Shown piece by piece: positions 6,048 through 6,517 of a DNA stretch of 6,517 nt (the first letter of the stretch is position 1; each line of letters begins with the position of its first letter). The stretch comes from Burkholderiaceae bacterium (GTDB lineage: Bacteria > Pseudomonadota > Gammaproteobacteria > Burkholderiales > Burkholderiaceae_C). The stretch lies in assembly GCA_031256125.1 (NCBI GenBank), contig JAIRRE010000278.1:1-6517 (forward strand). Reading direction: 5' to 3'. The notes beneath the pieces were generated by a model, which saw only the letters and a program-made list of their open reading frames with translations, did not search any database and was not told the DNA's origin. Position numbers and translations under genes: made by a program.

Positions 6048-6517
6048 GTGAGCCATAGTTCCGATTTAGACGTGATGGAGGTCGCACCCGCGGCGGTTCC
6101 TGGCGCAGTGGCGCGTGGCGTGTTCAGTGGCATGGCCGCGGGCGCGTTGTGGGGGCTAATCTTTCTTATCCCGCTGCTGCTGCGCGACTTCAATCCGTGG
6201 CAGCTTTCGTCGGCGCGCTATCTGGTGTATGGCGCGGTGGCGCTGGGTTTGCTGCTGCCGCGCTGGGGCCGAACCGGGGGCTGCATCGGCGGGCGCGAGT
6301 GGCGTGCGCTGCTGGGGTTGAGCGTGCTGGGCAATATCGCGTATTACGCGTTGCTGTCGATCGGCGTGCAATGGAGCGGCAGTGCGCCGACGGCGCTCAT
6401 CATTGGCCTGATCCCGGTACTGGTGACGCTGGTTGGCAGCCGTCAGCGCGGCGCGGTCGGCATCCGGCCTTTGCTGGCGCCGATGGCGTTGTGCGTGCTG
6501 GGGGTACTGGCGGTGAC
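6048..6517 (+). CDS. EamA/DMT-family membrane transporter, N-terminal part, cut by window edge
   Basis: 156 codons are open to the right edge. After a hydrophilic N-terminus of about 23 residues there are hydrophobic segments at about 24-45, 52-71, 87-107, 110-130 and 141 to the end. This matches the first half of a ten-helix drug/metabolite transporter of the inner membrane. The first segment, GMAAGALWGLIFLIPLLLRDF, followed by a Pro-Trp and an SSARYLVYG second helix, is characteristic of EamA domains. The start is uncertain: GTG at 6048 with weak AGGG at 6040-6043 is preferred, but ATG 6075 and ATG 6003 (overlapping the end of thrC by 20 bases) are in frame. It follows thrC by 25 bases with no terminator, so it is probably on the same transcript. 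The substrate is unknown. E. coli RhtA, a threonine/homoserine exporter, is in the same superfamily, so such a role is possible but unproven. Confidence 0.85.
   Translation, partial: MSHSSDLDVMEVAPAAVPGAVARGVFSGMAAGALWGLIFLIPLLLRDFNPWQLSSARYLVYGAVALGLLLPRWGRTGGCIGGREWRALLGLSVLGNIAYYALLSIGVQWSGSAPTALIIGLIPVLVTLVGSRQRGAVGIRPLLAPMALCVLGVLAV

Overview
The window looks like ordinary chromosomal core DNA from a GC-rich proteobacterium. A betaproteobacterium is the best guess: an AlaA/AlaT-type aminotransferase followed by monofunctional homoserine dehydrogenase and threonine synthase is an arrangement I associate with that class, and the aminotransferase reads most like betaproteobacterial AlaT. 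This is an inference from gene order and remembered sequences; I cannot name a genus.

Left part (1-1730, minus strand): DNA primase dnaG, open to the left edge, with at least 576 codons visible. The CHC2 zinc finger, the primase core with its TOPRIM residues and the start of the C-terminal helicase-binding domain can all be read. Only the C-terminal end and stop codon are missing. It is absent from any ATG-to-stop list because it starts at GTG and runs off the edge.

Gap (1731-1893): a 163-base divergent intergenic region. It must hold the start signals of the rightward operon and possibly those of dnaG. I see no rpsU or yqeY gene, no RNA gene and no convincing consensus promoter.

Middle and right (1894-6517, plus strand): a tight unidirectional cluster. 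It holds an alanine/glutamate-pyruvate-type aminotransferase (alaA/alaT), hom, thrC, and then the first third to half of an EamA/DMT-family membrane transporter cut by the right edge. Spacings are 17 bases, a 4-base GTGA overlap, and 25 bases, with no terminator between genes, so one transcript is likely. Hom makes homoserine from aspartate semialdehyde and ThrC makes threonine from phosphohomoserine. The homoserine kinase in between is not encoded here. The transporter's position makes an amino-acid exporter such as a threonine/homoserine exporter a reasonable but unproven idea.

I found no mobile element, CRISPR array, tRNA/rRNA or defence system, and no evidence of a previously undescribed system. 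The points worth a second look are modest: the detachment of dnaG from its usual upstream neighbours, its uncertain start, an acidic loop insertion in the Hom ACT domain, a tailed and somewhat divergent aminotransferase, and the thrC-linked transporter.
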